A stretch of DNA of 64,000 bases from Lota lota (Eukaryota; Chordata; Actinopteri; Gadiformes; Lotidae), in contig JACYXH010000012.1 of NCBI GenBank assembly GCA_026745465.1, positions 1 through 64,000 on the forward strand. Reading direction: 5' to 3'. Below the pieces are notes generated by a model that had not been told where the DNA came from, ran no database searches, and saw only the letters and a list, made by a program, of their open reading frames with translations. The first letter of the stretch is position 1; each line of letters starts with the position of its first letter. Both the position numbers and the translations under genes were made by a program. Below, piece by piece: positions 23,715 to 34,592 of this stretch.

Positions 23715-24110
23715 CGGTAAATGCAACTCACGTCGAGTAAAGCCAAAGTTGATTATTCTTTTTCTTTTTTGTCTCTCGACCGCTGGATGCGTACGGCTCC
23801 GTGTGTGCGATTGGTGGGATGGGGAATGAGGAATGCCTGCGTCTGGATGCTATCGCGCCCCCCAGTTAAAAGTAATAGGGTTTCCTCCTCCACAAAGACG
23901 TCGAGAGAAAGGGGACCCTATCGCAGTCAATAGCTTTTTAGAAAACCATAGCAACGAAGGAAAAACCGTGCACAACTTCTCAACGTTGTGACCGGGTTAA
24001 AGCGCCCTCAGTGACAGGGACATTATTCTGCGCACTGAATGGGCAGGTTCTTTTAGGAGAAGGCGGGAGAGGGGGTGTGTGCAATGTCCCCCCGACCCTC
24101 CTGTGTAAAT
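23715..24110 (-). promoter_or_regulatory. CpG-rich block resembling a minus-strand promoter and first exon
   Basis: About two dozen CpG dinucleotides fall in roughly 400 bp, far above the neighbouring DNA. On the minus strand, CATTTACCG is followed by GTGAGTTTCCC, a strong splice donor with the exon ending at 23715. A CCAAT box (minus strand, about 23809-23814) and an X-box half-like GTTGCTATGG (23946-23955) lie upstream of that donor. There is no long frame, so a non-coding leader exon is the most economical reading. No downstream exon on the minus strand could be identified in this window. Confidence 0.35.
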
Positions 24111-24357
24111 ATTCGTGGTGAATAAGAGAAATGAAATGCACTTCAATTTGTTTTTACGGATACAACACATTACACCCGATAAATTATTTCAATAACACAC
24201 CTGCTATCAGTAACCTGGTTAGTTGCGATGTGTTATGTGTCTATCCCTCAAACCTATTCACGCCAATTCACACCAATAGTGAACCATTTGAATGGACCAG
24301 ATTGGGTTTCTTACCGGCTGTGTAGCTACAATGTACTATAGACTTGTGTGTGTCACA

Positions 24358-24521
24358 GGGGAGTGTGTGTGTTTGTGTGTTTGAGTGTGTGTATGTGTGT
24401 GTGTGCGTGCGTGTGTGCGTTCGTGTGTGTGTCTGACCATGTGTGTGTATGTGTGCGTTCTTGCGTGTGAGTGTCCCAGTGGTGGGTGTGTGAGTGCGTG
24501 CCTGTGTGCGTGGGCGTGTGT

Positions 24522-24564
<43 letters not shown>

Positions 24565-24571
24565 AGCATGT
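24358..24571. repeat. Degenerate to clean (GT)n array
   Basis: GTGTGTGCGTGCGTGTG-type sequence ending in a clean GT tract at about 24521-24562. The overlapping Cys/Val and His/Thr frames are artefacts. Confidence 0.95.
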
Positions 24572-24772
24572 GTGTTTGTGACAGCAGAAGGAATCATTAG
24601 AGGTGTGCGTCAGCAGCCCGGGACGGGAGGTCAGGTAGGAATCAAATTAGATTCTAACCTCAAACCTTTAACAGGGTGCCAATTTCACCAGGAGAATGAC
24701 AGTTTGCTGCGTGCCCTTTCACGGGTGCCGCATTACATAAAAATAAAAACAAAAACTGAATCACTTCTGAAC

Positions 24773-25030
24773 CCTTTTTCTAGCCACCTATGCTCTTAAG
24801 TGGGCACCTTTTCCATAGACCTATAGCCTTAAGTATAAGCAATTTTTCCTAGGGACCTATAATCTTAAGTACAGGTATTTTCTCACTGCAACCTATAGTC
24901 TAAAGTAGCTCCTTTTTCAGAGACATATAGAGCCCAAAGAGACCTATAGTCTAAAGTAGGCTGTTTTGGATGAGTAATCTAAGGTAATTACCCTTTTTCT
25001 AGAGACCTACAGTCTAACCTAGGCACTTTT
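24773..25030. repeat. Decayed minisatellite, period about 35-40 bp
   Basis: Six or seven imperfect units follow the scheme CTTTTTC(T)AGAGACCTAT, AGTCTTAAGTAGGCA. Recognisable AGACCTATAG or ACCTATA(G/A)TCT cores occur at about 24818, 24856, 24891, 24940 and 25004 (variant). The copies are strongly diverged, so this is an old array. Confidence 0.75.
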
Positions 25031-25525
25031 CATTTGCAAAACTCTAACCAGCCACCCTATTGCAGATTGACCCCATCACCCCCTTTCAGTCAATAAGAAC
25101 AAAGTGTTCTTGACCAATTGTGTGATTAGATTTCTTTGTTTTGTTGGTTCTTACAAAAAGTTGACCTAGCTCAGCTTTTCATTGGGATTTACCATACATT
25201 CTCAATGTGTCATCATAACACATAGAGCCTATCTATCCATGTTACTTTGATATAGCGTTAAAATGAATAAATACACCACTCACAGATGAGCTAGTTCCGG
25301 CTCAAACAGTAGCAGATGCTGGCAAGAATGTCTAATTGGATCAGAGGCAGCACTCTCTCCAAGACAAAGGGCTTCATAAAAATATCCTGTTTCACCCATT
25401 GCTCACTCCAGCCATTATGTAATCCAGTCAGGGTCATTAGAATATCCCTTAATAGGATTATTTGGGTTCTTGTCAATCTGTCCATTTCCGTTCTTCTACC
25501 TAGCAGATTGAGTTCCGAAGTTTCC
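25031..25525. other. Unique DNA, possible conserved non-coding segment
   Basis: The 25290-25480 segment is non-repetitive and of balanced composition. The minus-strand frame through it (25291-25710) is a Glu-rich translation of the adjacent TCC repeat plus about 75 codons with no domain I recognise. Confidence 0.35.
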
Positions 25526-25684
25526 TCCTCCTCCTCCTCCTCCTCCTCCTCCTCCTCCTCCTCCTCCTCCTCCTCCTCCTCCTCCTCCTCCTCCTCCTCC
25601 TCCATTGCCTCCTCCTCCTCCTGCTCCTCCATTGCCTCCTCCTCCTCCTCCTCCTCCTCCTCTTCCTCTTCCTCCTCCTCCTCT
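25526..25684. repeat. (TCC)n trinucleotide array
   Basis: About 160 bp of TCC, clean for the first 75 bp, then with duplicated CATTGCCTCC interruptions. It is purine/pyrimidine asymmetric (possible triplex). Its poly-Glu, poly-Gly and poly-Ser frames are artefacts. Confidence 0.95.
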
Positions 25685-26072
25685 ACCTCTGGTCTGCATA
25701 TTGAACTCAACTTGTGAAAAGGCTATTTTGATATTCAGGATCGGATTTTATGTATATAGATATATATAGTGTACTATGGTGAGAGAATCTATGTTCAAAC
25801 TTCTCTTTCTCTTGGTCTATAGACTTTTTGCTAAAGCGGAAGCTTCCTTTTATTATAACAAAAACTCAAACTACTACTTTGAATATTGACAACCGATTGT
25901 TGTTTATAATCAAACCTATACTGCGTGAAACCCTGTGAGTCTGTGTAGGTTGTATATCCAATAATAGTTCATTATTCAGTAAAAATCCTTGACAAGCGTA
26001 CGCCATTATTAATTCATTCTTGTTGCTGTTTTGTATTTTGGTCCCCAAATGCAGGCAAAGTAAACAATGTAA
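25685..26072. other. Unique AT-rich DNA
   Basis: No feature recognised. Confidence 0.5.
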
Positions 26073-26099
26073 ACACACACACACACACACACACACACA
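26073..26099. repeat. (CA)n microsatellite
   Basis: About 13 CA units. Confidence 0.95.
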
Positions 26100-26349
26100 A
26101 TATGAGATCATAGCAATACTACCCCCACACAGCCGTGCCAACCCTACACAGAGCCCGCCGCTCATTATGTACCACAGAATGTACAATTTCCTATGGATAC
26201 TGGGTTAGTCCAAAAAGAATGAGTGGGTGCTGTCAAACTACGGTTTGAAAACAGAGGGTACCTCTGTCAGAGGTGTCAAAGTTCACGGGAGACGCATGAA
26301 TGCAACCCCCCCTACTATCGTCTCGCTTCCGCCTTGTTCCTCTGATGTG

Positions 26350-26545
26350 CGCCTCTCTCCATCTCTCTCTCTATCCATCTCTCTCTCTCCCTATTTCTCT
26401 CACTATTTATATACGTCTCTCTCCCCTCGCTCTCCATTTCTCTGTTTCTCTCTCACCTCTCTGAGACTCTCACTCTATGTCTCTCTCTCCCCCTCTTCTC
26501 TCTCTCCCTCGCTCCCTCACACTTTCACTCTATGTCTCTCACCCC
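26350..26545. repeat. Degenerate (CT)n array
   Basis: About 195 bp of CTCTCTCC, TATGTCTCTC and similar variants, a diverged CT microsatellite. Confidence 0.85.
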
Positions 26546-26758
26546 ATCTCTCCACCCCTTGGTGCTGTGGAACATCACTGTGGGACAGAAATCCCCTCAT
26601 TGACGTCTGCAGCGCTGCATAATGAGAATAAATGGGCTGGAAGTAAATATGCAGCCTGCTAGCTCAACTTGCTGCTCTATACCAGCCACTTTCCTCTCTT
26701 TCATCCAACATTAAGATGGATTGCGTTGCCAAATGTCTCAAAACAACGTTTCATGGTA

Positions 26759-26781
26759 CCCCCCCCCCCCCCCCCCCCCCC
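26759..26781. repeat. Poly-C tract of 23 bases
   Basis: Uninterrupted C run. Confidence 0.95.
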
Positions 26782-28584
26782 ACTCCCCACCCCTATTCAA
26801 AGAGAGGCTAAATCCAAGGTTCATTTTTAAATGATTTATATAATTCGATGACTGCGCTCAGTATAAGATGAAAAGAAATTGAACGTGATTGTGTGACTGA
26901 ATCGATTATGTCCTGTCTTTTTCTCTTTTAAATGACCATGAATTGACCCTATTTAAGTAATTATTTGTGTTGGTTTTATAAATGGTACATAACAAACTGT
27001 TTTATTAAATTTGTTCCCTCAGTTTGTTTAACTGCTCACAAAGGACAGAGATGTAACACGGTATTGTCAGTGCACATCGCGTTGGCGGGATCGGGCGTTC
27101 GACCTTGCAAACCAGCAGTCTCTCTCTACTCATATGGATCACAGATCACTGACCCCTTACTTTCAAAACTCCTCCCTCCCCATTCCCCACCCCCACCACC
27201 ACCATTTGCTCACACTGCGCAAAACGGACAGCACTTTGACTACAGTTTAGAATAGCCAGCCTAACCCTGGAACAGAGTAAGATAGATATTATAGCATATT
27301 TGTATTTAAACTAGATAGCCCAAAAATGCTTTTTTGAAGAGGCTTTATGAGGGCGATGTTTGAAGCAGAGACAAATGCTTAATCGTCGTAGCTACTGCGA
27401 GTCGACTACAGGATCCTAATGACTCGGTGGTTAGCTGTTAGCATGTAGCCCCCCTACAGTCAAACATTGAGGGGGAAAACCTCAAAACACCAAAGATACA
27501 AACAAATAGTTATTCTCTCTTCAATAGGTTGTCAGAGTGGATTGAACTCCTGCTTGCAAACTTTGAAGCCACTGGAGAGATAACACAATTATTTGTGTTA
27601 CATGTTGTGCAGCCATCACTGGCTGGTGTGTGTGTGTGTTCATTGTTTAAACTCCTCATATGTTCCATAACACACTAACACACACACATGTATGAACGTG
27701 CACACGCACGCACACTCACACACACACACAACCCCCATCAACACACAGAGGCACACGTTACAAACAGATAGCAAACACATTTAAACACATTCAAGTTGTT
27801 TACAACTCATTGCTAATGGTTTCTGGGTCTGAGGAATGTATTGTGTGTTATGTGTTTGTAATGTGTAGACCTGCATTGTGAGTGCAATGTTAGAGTTTGT
27901 TATATTTGAATTTTATTATCTAGTTCATCCTCCCAAGTTCAGTTTTTCTTCATGCAGTTCTTCCTCTGAAATCCCTTTAATCAACATCAAAGTGCTTTAA
28001 AATAATACTAACATTATGTTAGCATGTAAGTATGATGTAGATGCCCAGGGACTACGGGCGGAAAATAGCAATTTGCTAAAAGCTTGTTCATTTCATATCT
28101 TCTGTTTTATATAAGGTACATGTTCTTTTTACATTGTCCCTGTTCAAATAATGAAATAATGAAATGTGTTTAAGCAACAAATAACAGGTGTAATACATGT
28201 TAGTCTCAGTTTGCCCGTACAGAATAAAGGCATTTTAAATAAAATATATATTTGTTATATTATCTCTGTATACATCTTGATACACCCACTTCAATACTCT
28301 GATACAATCTCTTCAGTGTGCGTAAACAGGACACAACGGAATGCATAGCCTTGAACAAACATTTTGCTGCAGCTGGTTGCCAGCTTGAAAATAACTTTCA
28401 GCCACATCTGCAAATTAACCACAAATGGAAAGCTTAATATGGTGTTGCAGACACATGCCTTTGCATGCCTTTGCAATGACAGACACACACATGCTCTACC
28501 TCAGGAATAAATACATTAGTCACATCCTTTTTGAAGTTGGTTGAATTCACATTGTGAAGCTACACTATAATAACCACTATTTAC
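26782..28584. other. Unique intergenic DNA
   Basis: Mostly AT-rich and non-repetitive. A short GT tract (about 27629-27640) and degenerate CA sequence (about 27676-27760) occur. No gene is recognised. Confidence 0.45.
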
Positions 28585-28765
28585 CTTTTTCAGTAACTAA
28601 GCAGATGCTATTTTAAAAGATCACTCGCAGTGAATTGTTTTGGGTTTGCTTATGGGCAGGTAGGCGTTAGGCCTCATGCTCATAGATGCCTGTGCTTTGG
28701 ACATTGGTAATCGAACCAAGAACCTTGTGGTTGGGACTCAAACACCCAAACCACTAGAATATCCT
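28585..28765 (-). mobile_element. tRNA-derived SINE (teleost type)
   Basis: On the minus strand the head reads TCTAGTGGTTTGGGTGTTTG (A-box region), then B box GGTTCGATTAC, then a body with GGCATCTATGAGCATGAGGC. It ends with a tail AAAATAGCATCTGCTTAGTT that matches the common fish SINE ending. This is the most complete SINE in the window. Confidence 0.8.
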
Positions 28766-28997
28766 GAAACCCTGTATGTTGAGATGTTATGCGAGCGGTA
28801 AGTGTATCAACCCATCACTAATGACTAGCTTTACACACAACACAGAACAACCCTGGCAGCAATGTACTCCATTTCTCCATCATTCATTCCCTCTTCCGAG
28901 TCCAAAATAGACTTTTCCAAGAGGCCCTTCCTCACACCTGCAGTCATAAACTACAGCGCCTCTCTCACCTGGGTTAAACCCTAAACATCTGTATCAT

Positions 28998-29017
28998 CCC
29001 CCCCCCCCCCCCCCCCC
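28998..29017. repeat. Poly-C tract of 20 bases
   Basis: Uninterrupted C run followed by C-rich sequence to about 29041. Confidence 0.95.
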
Positions 29018-29083
29018 GTCCTCCGTCCCCCCCGTCCCCCCGTCGGCATCTGTAGCACCCCCCCTCCCACACCTTCCTTCTTT

Positions 29084-29245
29084 CCCTCTGTCTTCACGCG
29101 CGCAGCGTTCCGGGCGAACACCACAGTCGGTGGTGGTAATTAATACGAGCAGCAGGAGCACGCTGGCAGAGGGGAGGGCTATCCCCCTGGCAGACGGCAG
29201 CGTGCGTGGGATGCGCGCCCTCCCGGGAGACCCAGCGCTACCGAA
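29084..29245 (-). other. GC-rich segment with a signal-peptide-like frame, unproven
   Basis: A minus-strand frame contains the hydrophobic segment SASVLLLLVLITTTDC (about 29122-29180), followed by a Cys/Arg-rich stretch, resembling a secretory signal. The frame has no nearby Met in a good position, is bounded by poly-G/C tracts, and lacks a clear partner exon. It could be chance in GC-rich DNA. Confidence 0.12.
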
Positions 29246-29249
29246 ACCC

Positions 29250-29264
29250 GGGGGGGGGGGGGGG
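29250..29264. repeat. Poly-G tract of 15 bases
   Basis: Faces the C run 23 bp downstream, making an inverted G/C pair. Confidence 0.95.
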
Positions 29265-29286
29265 TGCCGGTAGTGTAGACACCTCA

Positions 29287-29310
29287 CCCCCCCCCCCCCC
29301 CCCCCCCCCC
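29287..29310. repeat. Poly-C tract of 24 bases
   Basis: With the 15-base G run at 29250-29264 it can form a G:C hairpin stem over a 22-base loop. Confidence 0.95.
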
Positions 29311-29760
29311 ACCCCCAGCGCGGAACACACAGTTCACTCTTAATGAGGAGGATGAGGATGCGAAGAGGAGTGCACAAACTTGGAGTGCCGATGCATGCGG
29401 CAACCCGATGAAGGGTTTGTCGGGAGCGGGGGGGTGGGGGGTGGGGGGGGTCTCTTGGTATGGAGGCTGTTTCCATGGCAATCAGAAAAAGAGTGATGAT
29501 GAAACATCAGTTGTAAGACTGGAGACCGGTGCCAAAGAGGTGTCTGCGAGTTGAATGAGAGCGAGAGAATGCGTTGTTCCTCTAGTGTATGTAAATGCCT
29601 GATAGAACCTGTATGATAGATAAAGTGTTCCATAATGCCGCTTGTTTCCGTTCCAACATGCCTGGCTATTATGGGCTCTTTAAGCCCCATGAGAGGTATA
29701 CAAGCTAATGAAGAAACAAACTGAACAACATGAGAGAGGGAGGTAGACGGCCCCACTAAA
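29311..29760. other. Unique DNA
   Basis: A G-rich patch occurs near 29428-29451. No gene is recognised. Confidence 0.4.
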
Positions 29761-29845
29761 ATAGAGAGAGGGAGAGAGAGACAGAGAGAGAGAGAGGGCT
29801 TGCCAGAGAGATGGAGAGAGAGAGACAGAGAGAGTGAAACAGAGG
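29761..29845. repeat. Degenerate (GA)n array
   Basis: GAGAGAGGGAGAGAGAGACAG-type sequence with a TTGCC interruption. Confidence 0.85.
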
Positions 29846-29988
29846 GACAGAGATCTTCTGCTGTAAAGGAATTTTGACCGTACTATAATTCAATTCCTCC
29901 CTCAATGCACGCAACACAATAATGGTTTGATCATGCAGATAAATGCCCCTCCCCCCATCCCCATCCCCCTTCCATCATCGCTCTTCCA

Positions 29989-29990
29989 CC

Positions 29991-30021
<31 letters not shown>

Positions 30022-30026
30022 ACACC
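29989..30026. repeat. Poly-C tract of 19 bases joined to (CA)n
   Basis: Nineteen C residues pass directly into about nine CA units. The same C-to-CA junction recurs at 53.08 kb. Confidence 0.95.
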
Positions 30027-30287
30027 CCTCCTCAGCGCTCCCCATGCCGGGCTCTGCTCTACAGGCGTGACCACATCAGGTGGTGCTCAGCAGGAAGCAA
30101 TGAGCCACAACTTCCCGAATGATGAGAAGATGTTTGTGGACACGAAAGGTTCTCTTCCGCCGCCCCAGTTGCGGTTGTGATTGCTGCTGTTTTCCCAGGA
30201 ACAAGCGTTATGTTCTAATGGAGAGAGAGCTAATATGGCAGAGTGTCAGGTGTGAGAGCAACAGGATGGACTTCATCATTTCCAAGA

Positions 30288-30365
30288 AAAGCCCTCCCTC
30301 CCTCCCCCCCCTCACTCCCTCCCTCCCTCCCTCCCTCCCTCCCTCCCTCCCTCCCTCCCTCCCAC
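30288..30365. repeat. (CCCT)n tetranucleotide array
   Basis: About 16 CCCT units with one C-rich interruption. The poly-Pro/Ser frames are artefacts. Confidence 0.95.
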
Positions 30366-30488
30366 CGTTCTATGCATGCTGGCAGGGGGCTGATAACATT
30401 TCTTCGTACGTACGCTGCGTGTATTCAGAACGTTTATCGCAAAGCGACTAGCAGCGGATATTCTTCATTCATCATTAAAGTACAAGTC

Positions 30489-30600
30489 CGGGGGTTAGTG
30501 GTGCATCTAGCGCAAGGACGATTGGTAGGCTGCTGACACGGGGTCCCCAAGGTTCTGGGTTCCAATGCATTCCAAATACGAGGCTTCGCACAACAAAGTG
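30489..30600 (+). mobile_element. Probable tRNA-derived SINE head
   Basis: GGGTTAGTGGTGCATCTAGC (A-box region) is followed about 55 bp later by GGTTCTGGGTTCCAATGC (B-box-like). No fish-type tail is visible because a CA microsatellite begins at 30627. Confidence 0.5.
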
Positions 30601-30624
30601 GTAGTGTGACCACGCTGGATGTTT

Positions 30625-30626
<2 letters not shown>

Positions 30627-30662
<36 letters not shown>
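30627..30662. repeat. (CA)n microsatellite
   Basis: About 18 clean CA units. Confidence 0.95.
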
Positions 30663-30664
<2 letters not shown>

Positions 30665-31360
30665 GATGCCAGCGCCACGTCAGGCGTAAGTGCACGTCAG
30701 GTGCTGCTCCCGGCTCACGTACTCAGACTGCCGTTCAGTCCCCGGAGGAAGAGTGGGAGTGTAATAGAGCCAGGCCTGCGGGGGTAACAGGGGTGTTACC
30801 ATGTCTGTTTCAATTGAAAGGTCTGTGGAGGATGTCTGAAGGAGAGGCTGAGGGTGAGGGGGGAGGGGGATACGGTAGCCTGGACCAGTCCCATGGCCAA
30901 AGGCGGGGGGTGGGGGGTGGGGGGGGTGGGGGAAGGGTGCATGGTGGTGGGACAGAGCAGCGTAGAGATATCGCATAATAACCAGGAGGAGTGGATTTTA
31001 AAGGGGGGTCTGCCTGGGAATCAATGACAGCAGAGTCAAGACCCTCATCTAATGAAGTTCCCCCCTCCCCTCCCCCACCCCACTCCACCAACCCCCTCCT
31101 CGGGGATAATTAAACTGCAGCAATGGAAATCGATGGAAACAATTCTGGCATGTTGGTTGTCATGTGGTAAAGAGCTCCCTGGGTATGGCGGTGAGTACGC
31201 CAGCCAAAGCGCTCCGGTTGACAGCGGTGTTGGACACTTCCCAAGGGACGGCACGGTGTTAATGTATCTGCATACGACTCTCTAACCAACCTGTGGCCAC
31301 GATGGGTTGCAAACGCCTTGAATGTGGCCCCCGATAACAACTGTGTTACTGAGTTTGTGT
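30663..31360. other. Unique DNA with G-rich and C-rich patches
   Basis: G-rich at 30855-30950 and C-rich at 31060-31090. The 31100-31300 segment is non-repetitive with balanced composition and could be conserved non-coding DNA. No gene is recognised. Confidence 0.4.
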
Positions 31361-31362
31361 TG

Positions 31363-31376
31363 GACACACACACGCG

Positions 31377-31413
<37 letters not shown>
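31363..31413. repeat. (CA)n microsatellite
   Basis: CA repeat with one GCGC interruption near 31372. Confidence 0.95.
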
Positions 31414-31415
<2 letters not shown>

Positions 31416-31957
31416 GGGTTAGACATGCGGTGGCTTCATGGCTTCTCGGTGGGGCTTCATCGATGACCAGTGTTGTCATTGACATTTCACAGAGTGGCCG
31501 AAATGACATTCGCAGGCGGTGTGTGAATTGATTTCAGGAATCCAGTAGAACGGCCGCGCGGACGAATGTGTGTCACCGCAGTGAGAAAACAGGAGGGGAA
31601 ACAACAGCTAGCTTCCTGTCAGACACGTCTGGATCTCGTCTCATGGCTGGCGTGGACACACAGACTGCGCATTAGTGAGGGGTGGGGATGCGGGGAGAGG
31701 ATCCGGGAGGGAAGGGATGGAGGGAGAGGGAGGGAGGGAGGGGGTCGGGGGTGGGGTCGAGGTTGGAGAGATGGGTGTCTCCCCCCGGCAGACCAGAACC
31801 ACCGGTGGGTTTAGGGCTGGGTGATGTCACTCTGACAGAGAACAGAGCAGGCCATGTTCCTGTCAGCAGGGGGTGGGGGGGGGGGGTCAGACACACTGAC
31901 TCGCCGCCTCATCACCGCCTCATCAGCCCCCTCCTCACTCACTCCCTCCCCATCACA

Positions 31958-31959
<2 letters not shown>
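31414..31959. other. Unique DNA with G-rich patch
   Basis: G-rich GGGAGGGAGGGAGGGGG-type sequence at about 31680-31760 with four or more G tracts. No gene is recognised. Confidence 0.4.
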
Positions 31960-32003
<44 letters not shown>

Positions 32004-32035
32004 TGCACGCACATATACAAAGCACGCACACACAG
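31960..32035. repeat. (CA)n array
   Basis: Clean CA tract of about 32 bp followed by degenerate CACATGCACGCACATA. Confidence 0.9.
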
Positions 32036-32187
32036 CCCTGTTCTATGTGGTGCCTCTGAGTCATTGTTTCACATGCTACTCAGACATTGCCCACACATTC
32101 GTCAAGCGTTCCCACAGAACAAATATAAGCTCATTATTATAAACCCCTCATTTCTGTCTATACAGTTCATACTTTTACTTTGTGACT

Positions 32188-32248
<61 letters not shown>

Positions 32249-32283
32249 GAGAGAGCGAGAGAGACAGCGAGAGATAGAGAGGC

Positions 32284-32320
<37 letters not shown>

Positions 32321-32460
32321 GAGAGACAGCGAGAGATAGAGAGGCTAAGAGAGAGAGAACGAGAGAGAGAACGAGAGAGACAGAGCGAGAGATAGAGAGG
32401 CTAAGAGAGAGAGAGAGAGAGAGTGAGAGAGAGCGAGAGAGAGTGAGAGAGAGAGAGAGT
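32188..32460. repeat. (GA)n array with higher-order units
   Basis: About 270 bp of GA in which the phrase GATAGAGAGGCTAAGAGAGA recurs three times, with GCTAAG near 32282, 32344 and 32400 (spacing about 62 and 56 bp). Confidence 0.9.
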
Positions 32461-32980
32461 GGTGGAAGAGCTGCACCGCTAAAAGAGAAAATAACTTTTG
32501 ATACCCTTGTGAAAAGAGGAGACGTGGCTGGGTCCAGTTGCCATGGCTACACGGAATGAGGGAAGTCAATTAGGAACCTGACTGCATGTCATTAAAAAAA
32601 AAACCTGTTGTCTGGCAACCAGTGAGAAGCTGAGTTTGGGACGTGTTTATTTAATTATGTATTTATCGTACAAAGCAAGGCGAGTGATTGGTCGGCTCAT
32701 CCGGCCGTGTGCGCCGGTGAACATTGATTGATCAGTACCAAACTGCATCTGGGACCTTTTACCGGCGTTTGGGCGTTTGACGATTCAGGGGCCCTTTAAA
32801 AGGCTGTGATGCAGCCATTGTAGGTGAGGAATGGGACGTAATCTGGACTGACCACATGGGCTAGTGGTCCGCCACGGCTCCTCCTCTGGTGAAGCCAGAG
32901 GTGCTGAAAGCTGGCGATGGACACAAAAGGGCCTGCAGATAAATCTGTCACAGGAACAAAGCCCTTAAAACAGACACAGA
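32461..32980. other. Unique DNA, possible conserved non-coding segment
   Basis: The 32600-32830 segment is non-repetitive, includes TTTATTTAATTATG and TGATTGATCAG motifs, and differs in character from the repeats on both sides. No gene is recognised. Confidence 0.35.
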
Positions 32981-32981
32981 G

Positions 32982-32985
32982 GCAT

Positions 32986-33036
<51 letters not shown>

Positions 33037-33058
33037 GACAGACCCGGACACACAGAGC

Positions 33059-33100
<42 letters not shown>

Positions 33101-33305
33101 AGCACATGGATGCACACACAGGAATGAACACACAGAGCACGGAAACACGCATAAACACAAACAGGCACGGACCCACATATGCACATGCATTCACATGCGC
33201 AAATAAACAGGCATGGAAACACACACACAAACACATGCATACATATTAATGCGCCCACCCACGCACCAATATATGTGCATGCACGCACACAAACACACAC
33301 ACAGA
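32982..33305. repeat. Compound (CA)n array
   Basis: Two clean CA tracts (about 32982-33033 and 33063-33100) and a long degenerate tail to 33305. Six overlapping frames are artefacts. Confidence 0.9.
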
Positions 33306-33785
33306 TACACAATGGGCCTTGTGCGATTTGCATGATCTTCCTAAAATAATCCAATGAGATCCAGAGACTCTAAGGGGAATCAGGGCGAGGCACAAACACA
33401 GAAACACAGAGCAAGGGAAATGCCTACTCCCTCTTCATATCATACCACGACTAATTCAAAGTATCATCCGTGGGTAATTAAGAATATCCACCCATTAAGC
33501 GTGGATGTGGAGGCGGTGGTGGTGGTGGTGCTATACAACGCAGCCCAGCACCACCCACAGAGATAAACATCCTCGCCAGCATGTATTATCACCCCCGCTC
33601 TCCGTCTTCAGCAGGAAATGCTAATGTATTCCCTGTGTCTATTATCTGTGTCCTGATAAGTTTCTTTGTGGAGGAACCTGATGAAAAACACACCCAACAG
33701 CGAGCTCCCATCCATTCATTCACCAGCCAGCAGAGAGGCCCAGAACCCTGAGGCTGACAGGAGAATGACATCATGCATGACCCCG
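33306..33785. other. Unique DNA
   Basis: Short GTG run at 33515-33530. Non-repetitive AT-rich segments with TAATTAAG near 33474. No gene is recognised. Confidence 0.4.
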
Positions 33786-34203
33786 TGGTGGTGGTGGTGG
33801 TGGCGGTGGTGGAGGTGGTGGAGGTGGTGATGTAGTCGTGTTGATGATGGTTGTGGTGGTGGTGGTGATGATAGTGGTGGTGGTGGTGATGATAGTGGTG
33901 GTGGTGGTGGTGATGATAGTGGTGGCGGTGGTGGTGATGTGGTGCTGTTGGTGGTGATGGTGGTGGTTATAATGATAGTGATGGTGGTGGTGGAGGTGGT
34001 GATGGTGGCGGTGATGATAGTGGTGGTGGTGGTGGTGATGGTGATGGTTGTGATGATAGCGGTGGTGGTGGTGGTGGTGATGGTGGTGGTGGTGATGATA
34101 GTGGTGGTGGTGGTGGAGGTGGTGATGGTGGTGGTGGTGATGATAGTGGTGGTGGTGGAGGTGGTGATGGTGGTGGTGATGATAGTGGTGGTGGGGGTGG
34201 AGG
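33786..34203. repeat. (GTG)n array with GATGATAGT units
   Basis: About 420 bp of GTG triplets punctuated by GATGATAGTGG roughly every 30-45 bp. Its Thr/His and Val/Met frames are artefacts. Confidence 0.95.
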
Positions 34204-34467
34204 TGGGGTGCTCCTGGATGAGACACCACCCCTTCTTCATCAAGGGCAAAGAAAGGAGGGCTTTGATGGTATCATCTCAGAAGACGCAGCACCCCCACCC
34301 TTCACCACCAAACCAGCGCACCTTCGCTGTCACACCATCAGGAGACTTTCATTTCCCAGTAATCGAGTTCCCTGTCTCGCCCCTTTGTGCTAAGATGAAG
34401 CTCTGATGAAGGACGAGAAAGGGGCACACACATACACACACATGCTAGAATACTACAGATTTAATAA

Positions 34468-34592
34468 TACTACCACTACTACTACTGCTGCTATATTACA
34501 ACAGTATTACTACAACATATTCTGCTACTATATTACAACAGTATTACTACAACATATTCTGCTACTACTACTACTACTTCTACTACTACTAC
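34468..34592. repeat. (ACT)n array with a 37-bp duplication
   Basis: ACT triplets enclose two copies of a 37-bp unit beginning CTATATTACAACAGTATTAC (34491 and 34528). The array resumes after the inserted element at 34593-34785. Confidence 0.9.

Noticed and set aside
25291-25717. Glu-rich 139-codon and Ser-rich 133-codon frames
   Set aside because: The acidic and serine tracts are the TCC array; the remaining 60-75 residues match no family I know.
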